Below, piece by piece: positions 39,141 to 50,117 of a stretch of 64,000 nt of DNA. The stretch comes from Paramacrobiotus metropolitanus (lineage: Eukaryota > Tardigrada > Eutardigrada > Parachela > Macrobiotidae). The notes below the pieces were generated by a model. The model searched no databases. It saw only the letters and a list, made by a program, of their open reading frames with translations, and was not told the DNA's origin. The stretch spans positions 310,001 through 374,000 of the forward strand of contig NW_026570293.1 of assembly GCF_019649055.1 (NCBI RefSeq), read 5' to 3'. The stretch's first letter is position 1. Every line of letters begins with the position of its first letter. Both the position numbers and the translations under genes were made by a program.

Positions 39141-41519
39141 GGATTCGGGTCAGCTTACTAAGCAAAGACAATGGATGCGAGCCTGCGATCAATTAGCAGA
39201 TAAGCAGAACGTCTCATCAAAAACATTCTTTCTTCGCCCGTAAATCTGGCGCACGTACTAATGAATTTCTTTTGTCTCAGTGGTCAGTGTTATTGGCCAA
39301 ACCTCATTAAAACAAGAAGTACGACTGGCTAGAAGAACTTACAAACCAATGGGATGCTTCTGGTGATTTCCATCAAAAAAGTCAGCCCGGCTGCTCAAAA
39401 CTGCTAATCAGCGAAGTGTTAATGAACTACAGCCACTTGAACAGGGATTAATGCAAAACAAATGAATGAAAATAGGAATAACCTTGGTTGGAAGAGAAAA
39501 GCAGCAGACACAAACGACTTTACTGCGACTGGATCTTAACTGGATCTTCGGCCGCATTCCTGTAACTGCTGGCAAGTCACAAACAATTACCACACAGACA
39601 GGAGATTAAAATAATACAAGTAAGAGCCAGAGTCGATACCATTCTGAGAAAAATTAATTTGCAAGCGCGAAGTGCTGCAATTAACCTTTCGTCAATGAAT
39701 GTTGATAAAACTCAAAACATAACTTACACAAGTAATTACAGTAAAAATTATTGAGGAACACGCGACACGATAATTGTTTCTGTGCTGCTGTCCGAGTAAT
39801 AAGCCACTTATTTAGATTTACCTTTTCAAAAAAATTCTCGGGAGTAGTTTCTTTTTTTGCATATCCTGGGCGTGATATGCCAGTTCTTCATATCTGTCTG
39901 TACGTCACGCAATGCGGACCAATCGCAGTAAAGGGTATGTGGCTATGGCGTGAACAAAATTGCTTTTCTTGGTTTGCATAGTTACAGTATATTAATATAC
40001 TGTAACTATGCAAACTAAGAAAAGGCTGAGGCTATTTTGCCGCAGTAAGAACAATATACATTTTTGAATACACTTTGTTTGTTATTTGTACGCGGAAAAT
40101 TCTGTTGGGAATGCCCTTTATGCACGGAACATATCCGGTTGGGAATATTGTGTAACTACTTTTCTAAAAGTTTAAAACGCACAAAGGTGTACAAGTCTCA
40201 TTATTGACCGATCCTCTTCAAATTTTGCAGGAAAACGCATGCTACCATGCAGATCGTTTTTCCATCGAATCAGCTTTCCAGTTTCCACCATGTTTTCCAA
40301 ATTTAAAATCATTAATTAATTAATTACATATTAAAAATTTTAAACCGGAAAAAATGTGACAATAAGGACAATACGGCATGAATTATTTTAGGCTGACTTT
40401 TTTGACAGCATTTGACACAATTTAAGACAAGGTTAATTGAAGGTTAGCCACTGGGATCAACTAGCGTTTAATGTTACTACGGCGTTCTTAATGAAATAAT
40501 CAAGCAGAGTCCTGCAAAAAAGAGCCAAACGTAAGCCATAAATGAAATTCAGACCATACAAAGTCAGTAGTAAAGGAAGTCAGAATTCATAAAATGCAAA
40601 AATAAAGTAAATGAAGTAATACATGTAATTGCACAGCAGTGAAGAAAATGTTAAGGTCACGAAACATAATAATAAGTATATGGCTTTTATTTCTCAATAT
40701 GTACAAAGCGAGCTTCGCTCGATCAACAATGATAATCAAATGAAGAATTTGTCCCAATTAACATGAGAAGGGACTGAGTTGTCAAATTAAGTATATGAAA
40801 AACGATTATTGAAAACAGCACTGAAAAAAATAGAAAGGTCACTTCTTTATAGTGGTAATTTGAGTACGGTCAGGAATAATGACCATTTGAATAGGCGAAC
40901 TGTACGGCTTATTAAAATCTTATTATTTATTAGTTTAATATTATTATTTTATTATTATTTCCGATCCTTGAGCTTTATTCCCGATAAAGTGCAGTAAGCA
41001 TCTTATCTAACAGTTTTCGTTTTTCATGTACACTGTAAACAAAATAACTAAACAGTATTACCGATGTAATATAGCCGTGAATTTGAACTACTTTGTATAA
41101 CGTAGTGTGCTTGTGCTTGTATATTATGTTATTCTGATGCTGATTGCCTATTAAAATATAACCCGTTAATAAGATATATAACCCGTTAATACTATAGACA
41201 CTCTTTTTTAATTGATTTATTTGTTTTAAGACACCTTGGGTCTTTATAAGCACCCTTTTTGCAGTTTTTTAAGTGCATTTTTGCGCAGCTCGTGATAAGA
41301 ATTAAGTACAGTACTTATCATTATGTAAGTATGTATTATGATGCAAGGTTAGCTACAAAGTGTTGTACTTTTCCTCCGGTATGCTGTGACTGAAAGGTGA
41401 GTAGGTACAGAGTACTGAACTGAAAGTACAGCACTAAACAAACCTTAAGATAATAATATTGATTGAGTTATCAGGTACAGGAGATATGACGTATAATTTG
41501 TTGTAGAACGCTGCAATAA
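39141..41519. other. AT-rich region, one perfect hairpin
   Basis: Nothing gene-like. At 39963-40024 is a 62-bp palindrome with 31-bp arms and one mismatch (TTTGCATAGTTACAGTATAT in the left arm). Short ORFs are AT-rich and unsupported. Confidence 0.45.
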
Positions 41520-41521
41520 TA

Positions 41522-42194
41522 CAGCCTGGTCACGCTAAGTTCGGACACGTTTCCCCAAAAATTACCACAAGTCACCCGTCTATTTTTGTACAAATATAAT
41601 CAACGTATGTATCCATCAACTTTTCCATGTAACGTTTGTACGATGAAAGCATGTTCAGAATTACAGTGAGACTGAAACTAGGTCGACCCAGCTTCGAAAG
41701 GCGAGTCGACCCATCTGTTCTGGGATACAGCTTCCATTTCACAATTCGTTTAAAAATTCCACACCTTTCCTAGTCTAGCATAATTAAATTTCATGGTATT
41801 GGCCAACCAATTCTCTTCCGGACGGCGCATAACACAGCCCAATTTCTACCAACACTACGTGACCTTTGCAGCCTTCCTGCGGGCACCTAGAAAATGCAGG
41901 ATAACCTTTTTCGGGCGCTCGCCGTACAGCCGTGAGCGGTCGAAGGTGTCTGATCTTGATGAAATCTTGTTAATATGTCGATGACTACAGTACAGATATG
42001 CGTCTACTCTTTGTTTTTTCATTCTCACAAAAATTCCGATCCGTTTCGTACCAACGAATTCCGATTCCAATTTTGGTGTGGCTAGATCCGCAATAAAAAT
42101 TTACACTAGAAAAGTGTTTAAAAAGAAACATAATGAAGAAAAGTATTTTTGAATTTATTTTATGCACCTGTCCGAACTTGGTGTAGCCAGGCTG
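41522..42194. mobile_element. Non-autonomous Tc1/mariner-like element A (673 bp)
   Basis: Inverted ends begin CAGCCTGGTCACGC on the left and CAGCCTGGCTACACC on the right (reverse complement), then share AAGTTCGGACA. Both ends are flanked by TA (41520-41521, 42195-42196), the target duplication of Tc1/mariner elements. No transposase frame inside. Confidence 0.75.
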
Positions 42195-42718
42195 TATCTG
42201 CGAATTGTCCACCTGTAGTAGTCCCAAGCGGCACATAGACTTTCTTTATCATGTGTATTATGATATATCCTCTTATCCATCCTGCAGTAAAACCTGCTAA
42301 GTTGACTGACGAATACGATACGTTTACCAGTTTCTAACACCCTTCCAAAAATTTGTAAGGAAAAGACTTTTCAGACATATTATTATGTTATCTATTGTAA
42401 GTCGTTAGATAATATTGTAGAATGTCTCTTATTTATTACTTCTTCGAATTTTTGAATTTCGAAGTACGAGTACAAAAAGTTGGTACATGAACGCGTGCCT
42501 ATAAAAAAAAGTAAAATGGGCCCCTATAAAAACGAACAATATTGTGTTTTTACTCAGTTACTGTTATGTACTCAGTATTAATCAATAAGTTGCGTATATA
42601 AAACAGTGCGTTAAAAGGGTGGCTGTAAAAAACCAAGGTGAAAAAGGGTGGCTTTAACGGTTTCCAGCCAGCATGTGCGAGTACAACTTGTGTAGGAATC
42701 TAGCAGCTCAAACACTTA

Positions 42719-43791
42719 TGCTAGGTCCATACTTCAGTTGTAAGGAAAAGTTGTACAACAAATCGTAGTCTTAAAATGGGAACTACGATTACAACATTCG
42801 TAGTTGCAGTTACCAGGATGTTGTGGCAATGTTGTGCAGTTTCTACTTTCTGCAACACTTTCCGACCATACTTCAACCACAACTAAAATTTAAGCCAACC
42901 CAGCACAGACGCGATTGGGGGAGATTGTCCCGCTTATTTTTATTAACAAGCGGAAGCAACCCTTTTATTAATTTTATAATACCACTGACCAAACGAAAAT
43001 ATACAGAAATACAATATATCAATCATGGTCGCTATCATACCAAAAAAACCATCATAATATAAATGCAGACTTTTGTAGTTACTACAGTGAATCGAGTTTC
43101 TAAAAATGTATCGGCATAGTTATAATAATACAGAGTGAGAAACATAGCTTTGATGTTACTAAAGAGGGCAGAGGTCTGTAAAAAAATGGCGCATAACCTG
43201 CAAACTACACAGTATTAACCGCTTTTAACTGGAAGCCTTTTTACGGCCCAGCGCCCTTTAGTAATTTTACCATTTTTATGCTCGGCATCAACGAACCCGG
43301 CTGCAACATACCGGCGCGATCCCGCCTAGGTACTGTCGCGCATAAAATTCCTTTAGGTTAGTATTCCTTTAGGTTATGATAATCAGTTCATAGGTGACAT
43401 CATATTGATATCAGGTAATGAGTATGTTTCAAGTAATGAGTATGTATGTAATGAGTGTGTTTTATTATTTTAAAGAGTATCATAGCAAGTATAGTTATAG
43501 TGACTGAGTTATACACACATGTAATAATAATTATGGTAATTCTGAGAAAATTAGCCATTGGCCAGTTTTCTACAATGTTGCAGAAAGGAAGAGAAGCCCC
43601 TCCCTCGTGCAACATCGATTTACAACAAATTTTTTGTTGTACAACATTTTTCTTACAACACGCAGCGTCCATACTTTCGAGAATTACAACCAAAAATGCT
43701 ACAACAAACTCGACTCTCGTGCATACTTTTTCTACGATTGTTGTAAGATTTCTATTGTCTTCCGAATTACAACTGAAGTATGGACCTAGCA
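42719..43791. mobile_element. Non-autonomous Harbinger-like element (1073 bp)
   Basis: Terminal inverted repeats TGCTAGGTCCATACTTCAGT, about 26 bp and perfect. They are flanked on both sides by TTA (42716-42718, 43792-43794), the 3-bp TWA target duplication typical of PIF/Harbinger elements. Subterminal parts contain ACAAC/GTTGT motifs. No transposase visible. Confidence 0.75.
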
Positions 43792-43794
43792 TTA

Positions 43795-45167
43795 GCGCGC
43801 GTTGCAAAGGCGAAACGTAAACAATCCGAAGAACACGAAAGCCGTAATATGTATCAGTATCATTAAATGTGTTTATTTTGCAGTAAGTAATTACTGCAAA
43901 ATATTTAGCAATTAATTAGCAATTTATTAATTAGTTTATTTTAGTTTTTCGGTGATGAAAGAAACAATACCCGACTACGGATATCAATGGAGCTGAATTT
44001 TCGAGTAAATCTAGCATGAGAGCCATCATACGGTAAATACCATCGATGGATGTTTGGTACAGGCTGTACAGCCGCGCAGAAATCGCGTGACAAACACATG
44101 TGGCAAAACAAAGATTTTGTGACTTTTGTTGGCAACAAATGAAGACTGCTGATTGCTGGTGAAGGTTTTATACGAGTAATTCATGCAAAAATTAAAATTA
44201 ATATTGTACAAATGACGTTTTAGGTTGTAAAAATTATTAATAACCGTTTTATTAGTACCCGGACTTTTTATACACGTACTTAATTGTATTCCTGGTATGC
44301 GGTAGAGGGGCGGTGCCGGTGCAAACACGCTCATTGGCTATATGAGTGGTCTAACCAACAGAGAATTCAGCATAGCGCTAACAGGGCAAACTACAAGTGC
44401 GCAGTGTAACACAATCTATAATTACCGAATTTCATGGTGCAAAGCGCTGGCGGTTATAGGTCACTGCTGTCATAGATTTCTATGTGACAGCCAACATTTC
44501 CCTGTAGATCAGATTATTCTCTACGTTTTGGTTATGGTCCTGGTTTCGCTAACAGATCGCTGGCTGAATGAGCAGTATTTAAAGTCACTGTTTCGAACAT
44601 CTGCTTAGCGACAGAAACGGCGACTTCCGACCACTCACAGGTTTTCACGAACTGCCGTCCGTGTGCGGCTGCTCTGTCGCATACCATCAATTGTTCTTAT
44701 TACTATTACTAATATCATAGTGTAATTACATATATAGCTGATAGTGAGATTTCTCTTCAAGCGTAGGTGATTAACTTGAACCCTTATGTTAACGAAACTC
44801 CATTTCGCAGAGATGGGATGGGGTAATAGAGACATTACGTACGTGGCTCTCTATACTGACAATGAGAGCAGCGGTGTGCCATAGCTGTTTTGTGACCACA
44901 TAATACAAGTACTTCTACAGGCATAGACATCATAGTTACTATTAAAACTGCATATTCTTTTATAATTCGGCCTGCACCAACAAGTTTATTTGTTTAAAAT
45001 TTACATTTAATCGAAACACAACAAGATTAAAAGATTTCTAACTCAAAAAACACGCTGCACTCAAATGCATAAGTATCATGTTACAATGTAATGCCACCGA
45101 AGAATAGGTTTGCCCTCTTACAGAGATTTTGATATTACAGACAGTCTGATAAGACAATGCCCTTACA
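43795..45167. other. AT-rich region without recognised genes
   Basis: Only short unsupported ORFs. No tRNA or element ends recognised. Confidence 0.4.
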
Positions 45168-46430
45168 GGCCAATGTCAAAAGTAAGAAAGAACTTTTGGA
45201 AGAAAGAACTTTTATGTGGCCAAAAGTAAGAAAGAAGTTTTAGAAGAAAGAAGTTTTCTTAGGTCAATAGTAAGAAAGAAATTTCCCCAGTCAAAAGTAA
45301 GAAAGAAATTTTTGTTATAGCTGCTGCAATGTATTGCTGACAAAAATGTATTGCTGCAAAAACTTTTATTCTAACCAGAACCTAAACACATCAAAACAGT
45401 TAAAATGTTTTTTAGCTGACAAAACCCATTCGCTTACAAACTGCTTAAAACCAGATTAAAAATGGTAAAAAGTGAGAATGATTGCGTCTGCTGAACTTGT
45501 CTATGCATGAATAAAAAAAAGTACAAAACGAAGTAACGACACAACAAGAAATGAACCACGGAAAAACAGCCGAAGTAACGACACAATAAGAAATGAACCA
45601 CGGAAAAACAGCCGTGGCACTTTCTCACAATCGAAACGTAAAAACGTGGCACTGCCGCACTGCATACGGCCACAATGAGTCGTACAAGATAAGATGCCGG
45701 CTAAGTTTCTCGGCAGAACTTAGCGATTAATTGCATGTTAGCCATTGCGGAGCGAATGCTACATAATGTAAAACTATCCCTTGGTGATCTCCAGGATGTT
45801 TCCAAACATAGGCTTAAAAAGGCAACAAAGAATCTCAGCAAATTTCATTGTCAAATTTTGGCTTTCATTGTCAAATTTTGGCTGCACAAGAAACGGCTTT
45901 GCATCTGCAGACTTTATGGATTGCATTGCACACACACGCACAGGTGCATCGCGTCTTTGCGTAACGATTGTGCTATCTACGCCGGGAGAGAACAGACCAG
46001 TGCCCGCGTGCCCGTCAGCTGTACAGATACTGGTCTAGACTGGAAAAATTTGTTGTTTTGCGGATGATCATAAGGAATCAGACCAGATCACACCTGAGTG
46101 TCACCGCAAGAATACTCTATTCAGCGTGGTATCTGCCGCTTTGATATCGCCTTGCTTCCCGCTCGTTCTAGTGAGCCAGTCAGCAATACACGTTTCAGGG
46201 AAAGCGCGTAATGTATTGCGCATGTAATCTGCATAACAGAGTTAATAAATTTAATTTGTGTTGTACATAATAAATTGGCATCAACAAAAATTTCTTCTTA
46301 CTTTTGACTGGGGAAATTTCTTTCTTACTATTGACCTAAGAAAACTTCTTTCTTCTAAAACTTCTTTCTTACTTTTGGCCACATAAAAGTTCTTTCTTCC
46401 AAAAGTTCTTTCTTACTTTTGACATTGGCC
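45168..46430. mobile_element. Non-autonomous DNA element with 150-bp TIRs and 8-bp target duplication (1263 bp)
   Basis: TIRs begin GGCCAATGTCAAAAGTAAG and extend to about 45320 and 46288. Each arm is built from four repeats of AAAAGTAAGAAAGAA-type units. Flanks CCCTTACA (45160-45167) and CACTTACA (46431-46438) form an 8-bp duplication with one mismatch, as made by hAT-type transposases. The interior includes a 42-bp tandem duplication (45530-45613) and an unsupported ORF at 45735-46067. Confidence 0.75.
45530..45613 (+). repeat. 42-bp tandem duplication
   Basis: CGAAGTAACGACACAACAAG and its continuation occur twice back to back with one substitution. Confidence 0.8.
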
Positions 46431-47640
46431 CACTTACATACTTAGTGCGCTGTCTGGGATTATTGAAAAGTGCCTGTATATCATAATGCGCAGGAGGAAA
46501 GGTTCAATTGAATCTTTGAAGCTACTCTATTACCCCATCTCCTCATCTCCATTTAGTGAGAGCAACGCTAATTACATTTTTGTCCTTTAACATCGACGAG
46601 TTGCAGATAGAGCGGCAGACAGAAGAAGAAGGACTACAGTAGTAGACTGTGCTAATATTATAGAGTACCTTGCGTATTACTTACTACGTATAGTAGTCGA
46701 ATTACATATATCTTTTATTATAAAGATATATGTAAATTTAATCTAAAATTTAATAGTTTGATAGTGACGTAACATGAATAGACGGGGCTGTCACACTGTC
46801 ACCGAAATTCTACCACAAGAAGAAATATTAATTAAAGAAATACAATATAAAAATAAATATTTTGTGACGTACAGAGTAACTTCAATAGGCTAGGCTGTCA
46901 CACTGTCACCGAAATTCTACCACAAAAGTGCGCAATATAAAACCTTAGAAATAAATTGTAAAATATAATCATATTTTAAGTCAGTATTAATAATCATAAT
47001 AAATAATTATGAAAATTATATTTAAATTATTAGTTTTTAAAAATAAGGAAAATAAAACTTTTGTAGAAACATCCAATTCCATTCAGCAAAATTCCATTAA
47101 AAACGAAAACTGCTGCCCCGAGCCTTGAGCTTAAAAGTCTTAGCGATTAAGAAGTTGGTCTGAACCTCGAACTCGTAACGCAATTGCCATTGGCTAGCAA
47201 ATGCCACTCCTAGAGAAGTTTCTTAATCACTACCGATGAAGAAGCTGGCCGATCAAGAAAATTTACGAAATTTCTTGATCACTCCGTTAGCAGAGCGATT
47301 AAAAAGACGAGCGATTAAGAACTTTCCTGGCTCTGGTTTTTAATCGCTCGTTTTCCTTAGCGCATTCCCCTGTCAATGTCTGAATGTTGAATGAATGTCT
47401 CAAATTGATCAGATAATCACGATAATTATACCGTTGGATAATAACGAGGAAAAAGGCTGAACAGTCAACCGTTTAGTATGCTCAGCCGGCATTTTGAGTG
47501 GCATGCGCTTTGTAACACTGGAAAATACACAAAGCTGGCGTTATCTTGTCTGCTTCGCAGTCAGCGAAAACATTCCGTCGCGGACTCGCTGTGCATATTA
47601 CGTATTATTCGTAATTCGTATAAATTAACATTTAACGGTA
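46431..47640. other. AT-rich region with short direct and inverted repeats
   Basis: A phrase GGCTGTCACACTGTCACCGA with flanks occurs at about 46785 and 46889, each preceded by GTGACGTA. At 47140-47365 the motif GAGCGATTAA recurs in both orientations, giving a small hairpin. No genes. Confidence 0.45.
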
Positions 47641-47715
47641 TAGTTAGGGACCATACACAAACTACGTACAGGAAGGATTTTTTGGGAACGTAATTTATGG
47701 ATAGTCCCTTTAAGT
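47641..47715. repeat. Small hairpin element
   Basis: TAGGGACCATACACAAACTA at the left pairs imperfectly with the segment ending TGGATAGTCCCTTTA at the right, giving about 22-bp arms. Confidence 0.5.
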
Positions 47716-47751
47716 ATCATCTTCCTTCGTGTAGCTTGATGCTTGTGCTGT

Positions 47752-48002
47752 GCTAAACCACCCCCTAAAATGTGCGAATCAGAATCTTGTAACATTTTGG
47801 TTACAGACTTCCATAGACCGTTCGAAAACAAGCCGTAAACTAAAAACACTTCGTGGCATTTCCTCGCGGAAATAGTTCCGTCGGCTGTGGTATATATCGA
47901 GAATACATAGTCTATATACGGCTTGTTTCTGAACGGTGTACAGGAGTCTGTAATCAAATTGTGACACGCACCTGATTGCAACAATTTTGGAGGGTGGTTA
48001 AG
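47752..48002. mobile_element. Foldback MITE (about 250 bp)
   Basis: Arms of about 95 bp: left GCTAAACCACCCCCTAAAAT, right its imperfect inverse ending GGAGGGTGGTTAAG. Both end internally in AACAAGCCGTA/TACGGCTTGTT. A relative, rearranged, lies at 49535-49735. Confidence 0.65.
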
Positions 48003-49534
48003 TACTATACAATGTACGACGAGAGCATCCTATTTACAGAGCAGACAATTCTTATTTCTTGAATTTATTGTCGATTTTGTTTGCCATACCGCTGGCAAAG
48101 TTTTGCCAGCTGTCTAGCAGCAACGCAGCTGAAGTACGCGTGAGGTGGCCCATGCAGCACGCAGCTGGAATGAAAATCGTCAAAAATTCGTATGTTAAAT
48201 TCTTTTGTATAAGCTCAAAAAATACAAAATAACGCATACCATTAGGCAAAACAACTGATTTTTCGTTTTTATTTTCGGGTTATTTACTGTGAACCTTTGC
48301 TGTCAATTTACCTGTCTATGGAAGACTCTTTCGAGGTTTTTTACAGGCGGCTATGCTAAGCACGTACGCTCTCAGTGCCAAACCTTGATCTAACGAAACC
48401 AGAAAATCAGCTATACTGCCTAATAGTATGCAATATTTTATATTTTTTAAGCTCACACAAAAAATTTAGCACCGAAAATAACAAAGTTACGAATTTTTGA
48501 AGATTTTCATTCCAGCAGCGTGCTACTGGAATGAGAATGTGCTCATTCTAGCACCTATTTCCTCCTAGAAATTAGCCCATTGGGTGTGTGTGGATTGAAC
48601 CAAAATTGAAAAATTTGATATTTTGGAAAAACCCGATAACAACCGCACGGTAACTGATGCAACAGCAAACAGGTTACGGTTTAATGCAGTTTCTGACGGC
48701 TGGTTGTTTCCATCGGACTTGCAAGGTAACTTCAACTCTTGCGTCTCGATCAGTTATTGTTTAAAAAAAACCAACCTCAATAATTTAGGAGAACAAGCTT
48801 CTTTCTCTGACAACTTTTATCACTGTCAAGAAATTTCATTAAGTGTGGAAACAAGCTTATGAAACACGCTTATGAAACATTATAAGTTCACTTTGAGTAA
48901 AGGCGCTCGACACGCACTGCAAAAGTGTTCTGTAACTTACAGAGCGTTTTTGTTTAGCTTGTGTTTTGTGACTGCGCGCTAAAGTATGGATGTTTTGTAT
49001 CTTAAAGGAACCCACTGGGTTCCTTTAACTTACAGAACACTTTAAACGTCGAATCTGGTGGCTGGTTTCTATAAACCAGAATCGCACTTTAACTTACAGA
49101 GCACTCTATCGTGTGTTTCGAGTGCTCCTAGTAAGTGATAAGAATGCAACATCGATTTTGTACGTTTTACGTCATAGCTGCCGCCTTAGGTTTCTCTGGT
49201 GCTCCAGAACCGGCAATCAGAATTCTCCCTTGACCGGTTTCAATTTAAATGGCAAATTCTAAATTAAAAATTTGCTGAATTTCTGATCCTGTATCTGTGT
49301 GCGTGTATATAAGACTTTTGCGTTACATGTAATTGCTTATATCCTTACAAAGTCTATGTTAGGGAGATCCAGTAAAATTGAGTGAGTCGATAGCACTCGA
49401 AGCTAGCGATCAAGTCGATAGAGTCTGGAACACAACCAGCGGTCAGTGGCTTACTTTAGTAACTAAACCAACAACTTTGGATGGTTGCACAGTTACACTG
49501 CCAGCAATGCTAAACTATCCTTTTATAAGGTATT
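48003..49534. other. AT-rich region with small palindromes
   Basis: At 48921-49046 AAGTGTTCTGTAACTTACAG and TAACTTACAGAACACTTT form an inverted repeat around a perfect TTAAAGGAACCCACTGGGTT palindrome (about 48999). No genes recognised. Confidence 0.4.
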
Positions 49535-49735
49535 AACCGTTCAAAAACAAGCCGTATATACTTAGTCTTTGTATGTATTACGTATACAGTATCTTTATGT
49601 ATGCATAACTCACTGCACTCTGCAAGGTTTTGCCCTTCGGAAAATACTAAACCACTCCCCTAAAATGGGCGAATCAAAGGCGTGTAACATTTTGGTTACA
49701 AATCTCCATAGACAAACCAAAAACAAGCCGTTAAC
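49535..49735. repeat. Second, rearranged copy of the 47752 MITE
   Basis: Contains AACCGTTCAAAAACAAGCCG at the left and CTAAACCACTCCCCTAAAAT, then ACAAATCTCCATAGAC and AACAAGCCGTTAA, matching the arms of 47752-48002. Confidence 0.6.
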
Positions 49736-49961
49736 ACTATTCCTATGCGAAGACTGGTCTTCCTCTTTTCATCGTGTTAAGTCTGCATCTGTGTGCAGCC
49801 GACCGGAATAGTGTACAAAGACTAGAAGTAGTCTTTGTAAATAAATTGTAATTATTCTAGTTTAACGGACTGCCAACTGGTGTCAGTCCGCTCCGGAAAT
49901 TCTTCTTGGTTATTGGATGACTGGATGTCATTTTTTAAGCCGTCGCAGTTATACGAACAAC

Positions 49962-50117
49962 ATGGAAAAAACCAGTAGTAAGCTAAACCTTCTGTCCGGC
50001 ATAAGCAAACAATCTGTTGTAGCCCATCTACATCAAATCAAAGCCGTGTGCGAAGCAGTTATCAGCATAGTAGCCGGTTTTGAAAAATTCTTGGTTGATA
50101 CGCTACCAAAAATCTAA
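49962..50117 (+). CDS. Doubtful small ORF (51 aa)
   Basis: From the internal ATG the frame reads MEKTSSKLNLLSGISKQSVV and ends in a helical stretch (AVCEAVISIVAGFEKFLVDTL). It could be a small exon, but no splice sites or homology support it. Confidence 0.15.
   Translation: MEKTSSKLNLLSGISKQSVVAHLHQIKAVCEAVISIVAGFEKFLVDTLPKI

Noticed and set aside
45735-46067. 110-aa ORF inside the 8-bp-duplication element
   Set aside because: Contains a local repeat and no recognisable domain; possibly captured DNA but not supported as a gene.
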